In this document: one piece after another, positions 7,228-14,622 of the stretch | How positions within the stretch are numbered: the first letter of the stretch is position 1 | Layout of the letters: every line of letters starts with the position of its first letter | Source of the DNA: an uncultured bacterium | Lineage (GTDB): Bacteria; Bacillota_I; Bacilli_A; RF39; UBA660 | Length of the DNA stretch: 19,926 nucleotides | Assembly (NCBI GenBank): GCA_959020415.1 | Contig: CAUERX010000028.1 | Location: forward strand, 1-19,926 | Direction: 5' to 3' | Position numbers and translations under genes: made by a program | Notes under the pieces: generated by a model | What the model was told of the DNA's origin: nothing | The model's input: only the letters and a program-made list of their open reading frames with translations | Database searches by the model: none

Positions 7228-8142
7228 ATGAAAAAACAAAAACTATTTTCAGGGAATTTAGACATTAGTAATTATTTTGAAGGATTATACTACAAGCAAG
7301 TAACTAAAGATGGCAAAAAAACTATATCTATAATATGCGGAATTAGTACGACAACAGAAAATCCCCATGCTTTTATTCAAGTAATTGAAAATATACGTAA
7401 CGAAAGTTATTATGTAACTTTTAAACTTGAGGAATTCGATTTTACTGATGACTATATGAAAATAGATAATAATTATTTTTATAATGATAAAGTTATTTTA
7501 AATATAAATAAACAAGGCTTAAAATTAACAGGAAAATTAATGTTTAATGATTTGACGCCATTAAAGGCTTCGCTTTATAGTCCAACTATTATGGGACCAT
7601 TTTCATATAAAAAAATGGAATGTAATCATGGGATTATAAGCTTATATCATAATATTAAAGGATATTTAATATACAATCATCACAAAATAAACTTTGACGA
7701 TGGAACTGGCTATATTGAAAAGGATTACGGGACTTCTTTTCCAAAAGACTATGTTTGGTTATCTTCGACCAATTGTTCTAATCCAAATTCGTCATTTTTC
7801 TTTTCAGTTGCTCGTATACCCTTTTTAAAAACAGCATTTAAAGGTTTTATCTGTGTTTTATTATATAAAGGTGAGCAACTAGTCTTTTCAAGTTATTACT
7901 TAGGTAGGTGCAAAAGCGAGGTTAAAGATAATAAAATATATATTGAAATAAAACAGAGTAAATATAAATTAAAGGTAACTAGTTATTATAATAGTGGCAG
8001 TGTTTTATATGCTCCAATGAAAGGTCAAATGAGTAAACAGATTAAAGAAAGCTTAAACGCTAATATTGAAATCGAATTGTATAAGAAAGATAAATTAGTA
8101 ATCAAAGATACATTTTTAAATGGGGGTCTTGAAATTGTATAA
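7228..8142 (+). CDS. Tocopherol cyclase-like protein (PF14249 type)
   Basis: A 304-residue protein with the hallmarks of the tocopherol cyclase-like beta-barrel family: GPFSYKKMECNHGIISLYH at about 123-141 and GTGYIEKDYGTSFPKDYVWL at about 159-178 (plant VTE1-type pattern GxGYIEKDWGxSFPxxWxW). In plants the family cyclises prenylquinols to tocopherols. In anaerobic Bacillota no tocopherol pathway is known, and the substrate of the bacterial members is not established, so a lipophilic ligand or an isoprenoid or lipid cyclisation is only a guess. There is no signal peptide, so it is cytoplasmic or membrane-associated. GGTGAT sits 6 bases before the ATG, the same arrangement as at 9611. It is a lone gene, convergent with the 8166 gene. 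Confidence 0.75.
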   Translation: MKKQKLFSGNLDISNYFEGLYYKQVTKDGKKTISIICGISTTTENPHAFIQVIENIRNESYYVTFKLEEFDFTDDYMKIDNNYFYNDKVILNINKQGLKLTGKLMFNDLTPLKASLYSPTIMGPFSYKKMECNHGIISLYHNIKGYLIYNHHKINFDDGTGYIEKDYGTSFPKDYVWLSSTNCSNPNSSFFFSVARIPFLKTAFKGFICVLLYKGEQLVFSSYYLGRCKSEVKDNKIYIEIKQSKYKLKVTSYYNSGSVLYAPMKGQMSKQIKESLNANIEIELYKKDKLVIKDTFLNGGLEIV

Positions 8143-8145
8143 TAA

Positions 8146-8168
8146 AAAAACTAACCAAAGTTAGTTTA
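8146..8168 (-). terminator. Terminator of the 8166-8997 unit
   Basis: The 8-bp stem AAACTAAC/GTTAGTTT is followed on the minus strand by seven U. It overlaps the stop of the 8166 gene and probably also stops plus-strand transcription from the tocopherol cyclase-like gene, with a weaker tail. Confidence 0.75.
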
Positions 8169-8462
8169 AGCGGCTTTTTGAGCCTCTATAGTATTAGTTT
8201 TCTTATTGTGATACTCTGCTCTAATTTCATTAAAGTCTTTAACTACTGAGGGAATGTTCCCGGCATCAGTTTTATCACGTGACTCTTCTGGAAAATACAT
8301 TGGACTAAAATAAAAACTATTTGGTGAGTAGTAAGCTACGCCAGGAAATAGTCTTGCTAACTGTCCTTGTTTTTCAAAAGGGTTGGTTGGTAAATCACGT
8401 TTTCTATTTTCTAAATCATTATTTATATCTAAAATGAATTTTTCAATATTTGTGTCTTGCAT
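8166..8462 (-). CDS. Small protein of unknown function
   Basis: A 98-residue protein I do not recognise. The start is ATG at 8460-8462, because GGAGGG lies 8 bases upstream inside the end of the preceding gene; an in-frame ATG 21 bases further upstream has no such site and overlaps more. The sequence is hydrophilic at both ends and has an aromatic, proline-rich centre (RLFPGVAYYSPNSFYFSPMYFPEE), with no membrane segment or Cys motif. It starts one base after the stop of the 8464 gene and is certainly co-transcribed with it, so the two products probably act together. Confidence 0.7.
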   Translation of the reverse strand: MQDTNIEKFILDINNDLENRKRDLPTNPFEKQGQLARLFPGVAYYSPNSFYFSPMYFPEESRDKTDAGNIPSVVKDFNEIRAEYHNKKTNTIEAQKAA

Positions 8463-8463
8463 A

Positions 8464-8997
8464 TTATTTTCCCTCCGCTTCAATCATTGCCCTTATTACT
8501 CTTTTAGCGTCATTACTGAAATAAGCATCAAATAAGGTATCTTCACCGATTGCTTTACTAATTAAGTTGGTAATAATAATTTCATCAGTGAAGAAATTAT
8601 TATCAATATCCCCAACTAAATAATTAGTCATTATTTCGGTATAACCTTCATTTAAAGCGACTAATGTATCATCCTCGTTATTAAATCCATAATAATTATC
8701 TTTAGCGGTTATAACTCCAAGAAGTGAATGCATAAACCAATGTTTAGCATCACAATCTTCAAACCTACCTAAGTTGATAAGAATTTCATTAGTATGTGGG
8801 TTATATTTACACGGAAGTTTAACTAAAAACATACTCTCCCGCTTGATGACTAGAGTTTTTAGCCTCTCATTAAGATTAGTTAAATCGATATTTCCAAACT
8901 TATTGTGGAAAATTTCGATAAGCTCCATGAGGTTATTTCTAACTTCTGGAGTAAGACTTTGATTCTCATTAAGAGTGTTCTTAATTGTTTCGATCAT
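8464..8997 (-). CDS. Degenerate zinc-peptidase-like protein
   Basis: A 177-residue protein. The part from about 70 to 125 has the layout of a family of small predicted zinc peptidases in Gram-positive bacteria: a strand with an acidic/Asn pattern (NEILINLGRFEDCDAKHW), a helix where HExxH would sit, then GFN and ALNEGYTE. Here the helix reads FMHSLLGV, so only the first His (H90) of HExxH is present, and the catalytic Glu and second His are replaced by Ser and Gly. Glu in ALNEGYTE would be the third metal ligand. It is therefore probably not an active protease, but a binding or structural derivative. The assignment is by pattern only. ATG at 8995-8997 follows AGGTGAT. First gene of a two-gene unit. 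Confidence 0.6.
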   Translation of the reverse strand: MIETIKNTLNENQSLTPEVRNNLMELIEIFHNKFGNIDLTNLNERLKTLVIKRESMFLVKLPCKYNPHTNEILINLGRFEDCDAKHWFMHSLLGVITAKDNYYGFNNEDDTLVALNEGYTEIMTNYLVGDIDNNFFTDEIIITNLISKAIGEDTLFDAYFSNDAKRVIRAMIEAEGK

Positions 8998-9017
8998 AAT
9001 CCAATCACCTGTTCAAT

Positions 9018-9026
9018 ATTATAACA
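9018..9026 (-). promoter_or_regulatory. Extended -10 promoter of the 8464-8997 unit
   Basis: Minus-strand TGTTATAAT is the same extended -10 as at pheST (6401). No convincing -35 is seen. Initiation near 9011 fits a leader of about 14 bases. Confidence 0.5.
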
Positions 9027-9095
9027 CAGCCACTAAAAAATGTATATAAAAATTTTAGGAAGATTTTATTTTTTTACAATTACTTTACTTTTCGA

Positions 9096-9128
9096 TAATA
9101 AAAGACTAAAATCCATAAATTTTTAGCC
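9096..9128 (-). terminator. Terminator of the zinc-ribbon gene
   Basis: On the minus strand an 8-bp stem with one G-U pair (9121-9128 with 9104-9111) is followed by a U-rich tail, 12 bases past the stop at 9140. Confidence 0.6.
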
Positions 9129-9139
9129 TTTATAATACA

Positions 9140-9433
9140 CTAATCACCAAATATGTCAAATATTTCACTAACAAAAGATTCCTTTTTCTTTTTTTTACCA
9201 TGTGGATAACGACTATCTTTCAGATAATTATCTTCTTTATAATATTGCTCTTTATAATTGTTTTCCTTATAATATTGTGGCGTTTCTTCCTTATAGTTAT
9301 TTGCTTTATCTAAGATTTTGTCTAGTTCCCCACGATCTAGCCAAATGCCACGGCACTCTGGGCAATAATCAATTTCCACACCATTTCTTTCAGAAATTGC
9401 TAAAGTAACATCTTTACAGACTGGACATTTCAT
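9140..9433 (-). CDS. TFIIB-type zinc-ribbon protein
   Basis: A 97-residue protein with an N-terminal zf-TFIIB (PF13453-like) ribbon: C3-P-V-C6 and C24-P-E-C27, followed by the conserved RGIWLDRGELDKIL. Four Cys should bind one zinc. The C-terminal half is low complexity, with repeats of YKE separated by a few residues (NYKEETPQYYKENNYKEQYYKEDNY), then a basic run and a short end. The family is common in bacteria but its role is not defined; RNA, DNA or protein binding are all possible. AAAGGAGG precedes the ATG. It is a single gene with its own promoter and terminator. Confidence 0.8.
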   Translation of the reverse strand: MKCPVCKDVTLAISERNGVEIDYCPECRGIWLDRGELDKILDKANNYKEETPQYYKENNYKEQYYKEDNYLKDSRYPHGKKKKKESFVSEIFDIFGD

Positions 9434-9470
9434 AGTTATTCCTCCTTTTATTTATACACTCCCTAATATT

Positions 9471-9499
9471 AGTATATCAAAAGCCTTTTAAATAAGCAA
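9471..9499 (-). promoter_or_regulatory. Promoter of the zinc-ribbon gene
   Basis: Minus-strand TTGCTT (9494-9499) and TATACT (9471-9476) are spaced by 17 bases. The -35 lies inside the inner hairpin of the 9479-9523 element. Confidence 0.5.
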
Positions 9500-9523
9500 A
9501 TCTGCTTCAATGAAGGCTTTTTT
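9479..9523 (+). terminator. Orphan nested hairpin with T run
   Basis: The outer stem is AAGCCTT (9481-9487) with AAGGCTT (9513-9519), and the inner stem AAGCA (9494-9498) with TGCTT (9503-9507); a T run reaches 9523. It has the form of a plus-strand terminator, but no plus-strand gene precedes it for about 1.3 kb. Confidence 0.55.
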
Positions 9524-9564
9524 GTTGACATTTGACAGTTATTTATTTAACAGTGCCTTAACAT

Positions 9565-9593
9565 TTGCGTTAAAAAGTAAAATATTATATAAT
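9565..9593 (+). promoter_or_regulatory. Promoter of the D-Asp cassette
   Basis: TTGCGT (9565-9570) and TATAAT (9588-9593) are spaced by 17 bases, giving a very short leader before ATG 9611. Two TTGACA hexamers just upstream (9525-9530 and 9532-9537) have no matching -10 at normal spacing and may be an operator or an alternative -35. Confidence 0.5.
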
Positions 9594-9610
9594 TATTTAA
9601 GGTGATATAA

Positions 9611-10831
9611 ATGAAAAATACTTTTTTACCAATAATTTTAGGTACAGACGCTAACGCATATGGATTAGCTCGTTCATTCTATGAAGAGTATGGTATTAAA
9701 TCATTAGCGATTGGAAAGGCATCACTTCGTGAAACGAGGAAAAGTAAAATTATTGATTTAAAAATATATAGTGACCTTGCGGATAATGAATCTTTTAAAA
9801 GAATTATGAAGGAAATTGGTGAAGAATATAAAAAAGACTATGATAAATTGATTTTACTTTCGTGTGCAGAATGGTATACAGATTTAATTGTTAATAATAG
9901 AGACCTATTAGAAAATTATTTTATTTTGCCTTTTATGGATAAGGGTTTAAAAAACGCTCTAGAAGATAAAGAATCTTTTTATAAAATATGTGAAAGATAT
10001 GGATTAGATTATCCACAGACCTATATCGTAACTTACGAAAATCAAAATAATCTTGCTCTACCCTTTGATTTTCCAGTAGCTATCAAACCGGCTAGCAGTA
10101 CAGATTATTCTAAGGTTGAATTTAATGGTAAAGAAAAAAGTTATAAAGCTAATAATCTTGATGAGCTAAAAAAAATAGTTAATAATATTTATAGTTCTTC
10201 GTATCGTTCTAATATAATTGTTCAGGATTTTATTCCAGGCAATGATGATACCATGTGGGTTATGAACTGTTATTCAAATAAAAATGGTAAAGTTAAAATG
10301 ATGTGTTTAGGACATTGTATTTTAGAAGAACATACACCTTATGGAATTGGTAATTACAAGGCTTTAATATCTGATGGAAATAAAGAACTATACGAAAAAA
10401 TTAAAAACTTTTTAGAAGAAATTGGCTATATCGGTTTTTCTAATTTCGATTTAAAATACGATAGTCGTGATGGTAAATATAAATTATTTGAAATAAATAT
10501 CAGGCAAGGAAGAAGTAGCTTTTTTACAACTGCTGCTGGCTGTAATTTAGCAAAATATTTAGTTGATGATTATATTTTTAATAAAAATGATGAAGTTGTT
10601 TATAATTACAACAAACATTTATGGTTAGCAACCCCAAAAAGTTTACTAAAAAAATACGTTTATAATAAAGATGCTCTAAATGAAGCTTTAAAGCTAATTA
10701 AATTAAAAAAATATTCTTATACTTTAAAATATTCTAAAGATTTTAGTTTATATCGATATTTTTGGATAAATAGAATATACATGAAAGATTATAAGCTTTA
10801 TAAACTTTATCCACCGAAGGATGGTGATTAA
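9611..10831 (+). CDS. D-aspartate ligase-like ATP-grasp enzyme
   Basis: A 406-residue protein of the carboxylate-amine ligase ATP-grasp family. The N-terminus, FLPIILGTDANAYGLARSF, matches D-aspartate ligases of the Aslfm type (Enterococcus faecium, Lactococcus), which attach D-Asp through its beta-carboxylate to the epsilon-amine of the stem-peptide lysine in peptidoglycan precursors. The ATP-grasp core shows PVAIKPASSTDYSKVEF, IIVQDFIPGNDDTMWVM and the magnesium-binding FEINIRQGRSSFF. Size matches the family (just over 400). GGTGAT sits before the ATG. It is followed without a gap by an aspartate racemase and an asparagine synthase homologue, which supplies the substrate and a later step and strongly supports the role. 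Confidence 0.85.
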   Translation: MKNTFLPIILGTDANAYGLARSFYEEYGIKSLAIGKASLRETRKSKIIDLKIYSDLADNESFKRIMKEIGEEYKKDYDKLILLSCAEWYTDLIVNNRDLLENYFILPFMDKGLKNALEDKESFYKICERYGLDYPQTYIVTYENQNNLALPFDFPVAIKPASSTDYSKVEFNGKEKSYKANNLDELKKIVNNIYSSSYRSNIIVQDFIPGNDDTMWVMNCYSNKNGKVKMMCLGHCILEEHTPYGIGNYKALISDGNKELYEKIKNFLEEIGYIGFSNFDLKYDSRDGKYKLFEINIRQGRSSFFTTAAGCNLAKYLVDDYIFNKNDEVVYNYNKHLWLATPKSLLKKYVYNKDALNEALKLIKLKKYSYTLKYSKDFSLYRYFWINRIYMKDYKLYKLYPPKDGD

Positions 10832-10832
10832 T

Positions 10833-11501
10833 TTGAAAGATTGTTTAGGAATTATTGGCGGTGTTGGTCCTTTAGCAAGTAGTTATTTATATGAAATGAT
10901 TACTAAAAATACAAAGGCAACCTCGGATCAAGAACATTTAGATATAATTTTGCTTAGTCACGCAAGTATTCCTGATAGAACGGCTTATATTTTAGGCAAT
11001 AGTGATGAAAACCCTTACCCTTATTTACTTGAAGATTGTAAAAAACTAGAGAAAATGGGGGCTTTAATGATTTCCATTCCTTGTAATACTTCTTGTTATT
11101 TTTATGATGATCTTCAAAAAGAAGTTAAAATTCCAATAAGTAATATTGTTAAAAATACAGTACAATATGTAAAGGATAAAGGATATAAAAAAGTAGCTAT
11201 ATTAGCAACTTTAGGTACACTTAAATCAAAACTTTATCAAAGCGAGTTAGAACACTACAATATCGAATACTCTACCCCTTATCCAAAAAAGGTTATGGAG
11301 GTTATATATAACTATGTAAAAAGCGGCAAAGATGTTCCTTTAGATTTATGGAACGAGATTACTTTAAACTGTAATGTTGACGCTTTTATTCTCGGGTGTA
11401 CTGAACTTTCAATTTTAAAAAAGAAACTTAAGCTTGATGACAAGTTTATCGATCCACTTGAAATTGAAACAAAAAATATTTTAAATTTTTTTGACAAATA
11501 A
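10833..11501 (+). CDS. racD: Aspartate racemase
   Basis: An enzyme of the Asp/Glu racemase family that makes D-aspartate from L-aspartate without a cofactor, using two Cys. Visible: N-terminal GIIGGVGPLASSYLYEMI, first catalytic Cys84 in IPCNTSCYF and second Cys189 in LGCTELS. The residue usually His in PCNTAH is Cys here. Start: TTG at 10833 is preferred (222 residues), because GGTGAT sits at the right distance and overlap with the ligase is avoided; ATG at 10821 in the same frame would add four residues but has its purine-rich stretch too close. Second gene of the cassette, feeding D-Asp to the ligase. Confidence 0.88.
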   Translation: MKDCLGIIGGVGPLASSYLYEMITKNTKATSDQEHLDIILLSHASIPDRTAYILGNSDENPYPYLLEDCKKLEKMGALMISIPCNTSCYFYDDLQKEVKIPISNIVKNTVQYVKDKGYKKVAILATLGTLKSKLYQSELEHYNIEYSTPYPKKVMEVIYNYVKSGKDVPLDLWNEITLNCNVDAFILGCTELSILKKKLKLDDKFIDPLEIETKNILNFFDK

Positions 11502-11520
11502 TTAGGAAGGATGCGTTACT

Positions 11521-13368
11521 ATGTGTGGTTTCTGCGGATATGTAAATAGAAAAGAAAAAACTAAAGAAGATATTAAGAAAATGACTGATGCGATTGCTCA
11601 TCGTGGACCGGATGATGAAAATTATTATATTGATGATAAAATTGCAATGGGTTTTAGAAGGTTAAGTATTATCGATCTTAAAGGTGGCAGACAGCCGATG
11701 ACTAATGAGGATGATAGTATGGTTATCACTTTTAATGGGGAAATTTATAATTTTAAATCTATTAAAGAAGACTTAATTAAAAAAGGCCACATTTTTAAAA
11801 CAAATGCTGATACTGAAGTTATTTTACACGGTTATGAGGAATATGGAACAGGTATTCTAAGTAAACTACGCGGAATGTTTGCTTTTGTAATCTGGGATAA
11901 AAAGAAAAAAGAATTATTGGGAGCTCGTGACCACTTTGGTCAAAAACCCTTCTACTATTGCAATATGAATAGTACATTTATGTTTGGTTCAGAAATTAAA
12001 AGTTTCCTATATCATAACGATTTTATGAAATCAGTAAATAAAACTTCTTTAAAACCTTATTTAACATTTCAAACTTCAGTTTTAGAAGAAACATTTTTTA
12101 AAAACGTTTACAAATTACTACCTGGGCATTATTTCAAATATGATTTTGAAACGAATAAAGTGGTAACTGAAAAGTATTATCAAATTAAATTTGATGCTGA
12201 AAATCAAGACTTTGATAAATTGGTCGAAGAAATTGATAAAACTATTACCACTTCAATTGATACGCATTTAATTAGTGATGTTCCAATTGGCGCTTATTTA
12301 TCAGGGGGAATTGACTCATCATATGTAGTATCTTATTTAAAGCCAGATAAAACATTTTCAGTAGGCTTTGACTATCAAAATTTTAACGAAGTTCCTTACG
12401 CGAAAGAATTATCTGATATGCTGCACATTCAAAATGTCAGTGAATTGATAAATGCTGATAATTTTTTCGATAGTTTAGATAAGGTTCAATACTATGCTGA
12501 CGAACCAACAGCTAATTTATCAGCAGTACCACTTTACTTTCTATCAGATTTAGCAAGTAAACACGTAAAAGTTGTTTTATCTGGTGAGGGTGCCGATGAA
12601 TTATTTGGCGGATATCCATTTTATAAGGAAGATGATTTGCTAATTAAATACCGTAAAGTTCCTGGCTTTATTCGTAAAGCTTTGAAAACTATCGTTTCCC
12701 CTCTTCCAGAATTTCATGGGAAAAACTTCTTAACTAAAGGCGGAAGTAAGGTAGAAGATTATTATATAGGTAACGCATTTGTTTTTAATAATCGTGAGGC
12801 TAATAATATTTTAAGTGATAAATATCAAAGCAATATTACTTTTCAAAGTATTACAAAACCTTACTATGATGAGGTTAAAGGTAAAGATGATTTAACTAAA
12901 ATGCAATATTTAGATATGCACTTTTGGTTACCTAATGACATATTGCTTAAAGCGGATAAAATGAGTATGGCAAATTCATTAGAACTTAGAGTTCCGATTT
13001 TAGATAAGGAAGTATTTGCTTTAGCTAGTACAATACCAAGTGAATATAAACTTAGTCATGGAACAACTAAATACATTTTAAGAAAAGCGGCTTCTTCTAG
13101 AATTCCTGAAGCTTGGTACAAAAGGCCGAAAAAGGGATTCCCAGTACCAATTATTAAATGGTTTAGAGAAGAAAAATATTATAATTTGGCTAAAGAAACA
13201 TTTAATAGTGACTTTGCATCAGAATTTTTTGATGTTAAAAAGTTAAATAAAATGTTAGATGAGCATTATAGTTGTAAAAAAAATCACTGCCGTAAGATTT
13301 GGACAGTTTATGTATTCCTTATTTGGTATAAGACTTTCTTTATCGATTTTGATAAAAGCGTAGCTTAG
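11521..13368 (+). CDS. Glutamine-dependent asparagine synthase homologue, probably D-Asp amidating (AsnH-like)
   Basis: A 615-residue two-domain amidotransferase. The N-terminal class II glutaminase begins MCGFCGYVNR, with Cys2 as nucleophile after Met removal, and continues AHRGPDDENYY, FNGEIYNF and ADTEVILHGYEEYG. The C-terminal synthase has the ATP pyrophosphatase loop SGGIDSS (261-267), GEGADELFGGY and LKADKMSMANSLELRVPILD. By family alone it would be AsnB, making L-Asn. Position after a D-Asp ligase and a racemase argues that, like Lactococcus AsnH, it amidates the D-Asp branch of peptidoglycan to D-Asn. The sequence alone does not separate the two. AAGGATG precedes the ATG, and a terminator overlaps its TAG stop. 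Confidence 0.85.
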   Translation: MCGFCGYVNRKEKTKEDIKKMTDAIAHRGPDDENYYIDDKIAMGFRRLSIIDLKGGRQPMTNEDDSMVITFNGEIYNFKSIKEDLIKKGHIFKTNADTEVILHGYEEYGTGILSKLRGMFAFVIWDKKKKELLGARDHFGQKPFYYCNMNSTFMFGSEIKSFLYHNDFMKSVNKTSLKPYLTFQTSVLEETFFKNVYKLLPGHYFKYDFETNKVVTEKYYQIKFDAENQDFDKLVEEIDKTITTSIDTHLISDVPIGAYLSGGIDSSYVVSYLKPDKTFSVGFDYQNFNEVPYAKELSDMLHIQNVSELINADNFFDSLDKVQYYADEPTANLSAVPLYFLSDLASKHVKVVLSGEGADELFGGYPFYKEDDLLIKYRKVPGFIRKALKTIVSPLPEFHGKNFLTKGGSKVEDYYIGNAFVFNNREANNILSDKYQSNITFQSITKPYYDEVKGKDDLTKMQYLDMHFWLPNDILLKADKMSMANSLELRVPILDKEVFALASTIPSEYKLSHGTTKYILRKAASSRIPEAWYKRPKKGFPVPIIKWFREEKYYNLAKETFNSDFASEFFDVKKLNKMLDEHYSCKKNHCRKIWTVYVFLIWYKTFFIDFDKSVA

Positions 13369-13382
13369 GCTAGGCTTTTTTG
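13355..13382 (+). terminator. Terminator of the D-Asp cassette
   Basis: A 10-base stem with one mismatch (13355-13364 with 13369-13378), a loop made of the TTAG that holds the stop, and a T run. Confidence 0.75.
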
Positions 13383-13389
13383 TTTTAAC

Positions 13390-13417
13390 TTGACTTTTTA
13401 TGTTTTTTCACTATAAT
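13390..13417 (+). promoter_or_regulatory. Promoter of the DUF3419-like gene
   Basis: TTGACT (13390-13395) and a perfect TATAAT (13412-13417) are spaced by 16 bases. Initiation near 13424 favours the ATG at 13441 over the ATG at 13429. Confidence 0.75.
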
Positions 13418-13440
13418 AACTACTAAATATGGGGGAACTT

Positions 13441-14610
13441 ATGGTAAATATTGCTTATAATGAAATGTCAAATTTAAAGGTAGAAGCTGATATCAAAACA
13501 GCTTTTTCAAAGCGGCCTAAAATTGGTCATGGAATAATTGATACTTCTTATTTTGCAGACAATAATCAAATATATATAAATACAAATGATCAAACTAAAG
13601 AAATAACATCTGGTATCTCTGGTGGTGACGTTTTAACTGTTGCTAGCAGTGGTGACTATTTACTTGACTGCGTCTTACATGGAGCTAATAATATCGTAGC
13701 CTATGATATTAATGATTTTCAATATTATGCTGCTTGTTTAAAGTTATGGGCATTACAAACACTAGATTATGATGAATATATTAGTTTTTTTACGGATCGT
13801 TCTTCTGATAAATTTTTATCTTCATCATTATTAGAAAAAATTATTGAGCCCTTTATTAAGGAGCCGGCTTATAAGTATTGGGATACCTTTCGCACCTACA
13901 GGCAGCTCGAAGAAAAACAATCTGATGCGTTATTAAGAGATGGTATCCCTGCTGATATGGTCATTAAATTAGTTATGGAACTTGAAGAGATTTTTGAAAG
14001 TAATCCAAACGCTAAAGGAGATATTGAAGCTTTATTTAAAAATCAAACTACTTTTATTCAAGGCTCTTTATTACGATCTAGAGATTATATAGCAGCTCGT
14101 ACTATTCAATATCCTGAGGTTAATCCTAACATTATTGGTCACACGAGTTCAAAAGAAAACTTTGATTTAACTAAGAGAAATTTAAATGGTGTTTTAATTA
14201 CATTTAAAAATAGCGACTTACTTAGTCTTCCTGCGAAACTTGCCGGTCAAAAATTCGATATAGCTTTTTTATCAAACATCCCATTTTATTTAGATGGCTA
14301 TGAATTATTTACTAGCATAGATAATCTCCAAAACAATCTCTATGATGACGGGTTGGTTTCTTACTACTATCACAACTTTAAAAAATCATGGTTCGAAAGC
14401 GGAAGAAAGGTGCCTGATTTTATTCCACCTGAAAGCACTGAATGTATTCAGTATGAATATGCTATTGGCGAGGCCTTGGCGGCTTATGATTTTCTATGTT
14501 CTTCTGGTTTTAATGTCGAAGTCACAGAACTAGAAACTACGTCTTCGGTATCATCTAAAATAAATATAGAATCTGATGTTAAATGTTTAGTAAGAAAAAA
14601 TGTAACTTAA
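13441..14610 (+). CDS. DUF3419 / BtaA-like protein
   Basis: A 389-residue protein of the DUF3419 family, related to BtaA, which moves the 3-amino-3-carboxypropyl group of S-adenosylmethionine to diacylglycerol in betaine-lipid synthesis. Visible: a nucleotide-fold motif at about 64-92 (VLTVASSGDYLLDCVLHGANNIVAYDIND), the family pattern for the SAM site, then a long helical region and a second alpha/beta part (KFDIAFLSNIPFYLDGY). No BtaB-type methyltransferase lies next to it, so betaine lipid is not implied; the role of the Bacillota members is open. Start: ATG 13441 is chosen because GGGGGA lies 4 bases upstream. ATG 13429 is in the same frame but would leave almost no leader. Confidence 0.78.
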   Translation: MVNIAYNEMSNLKVEADIKTAFSKRPKIGHGIIDTSYFADNNQIYINTNDQTKEITSGISGGDVLTVASSGDYLLDCVLHGANNIVAYDINDFQYYAACLKLWALQTLDYDEYISFFTDRSSDKFLSSSLLEKIIEPFIKEPAYKYWDTFRTYRQLEEKQSDALLRDGIPADMVIKLVMELEEIFESNPNAKGDIEALFKNQTTFIQGSLLRSRDYIAARTIQYPEVNPNIIGHTSSKENFDLTKRNLNGVLITFKNSDLLSLPAKLAGQKFDIAFLSNIPFYLDGYELFTSIDNLQNNLYDDGLVSYYYHNFKKSWFESGRKVPDFIPPESTECIQYEYAIGEALAAYDFLCSSGFNVEVTELETTSSVSSKINIESDVKCLVRKNVT

Positions 14611-14622
14611 TTGTTACATTTT
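14598..14622. terminator. Bidirectional terminator between convergent genes
   Basis: A 9-bp stem (14598-14606 with 14613-14621) has A and T runs on both sides. It contains the stop codons of both convergent genes, which overlap by 4 bases. Confidence 0.75.
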
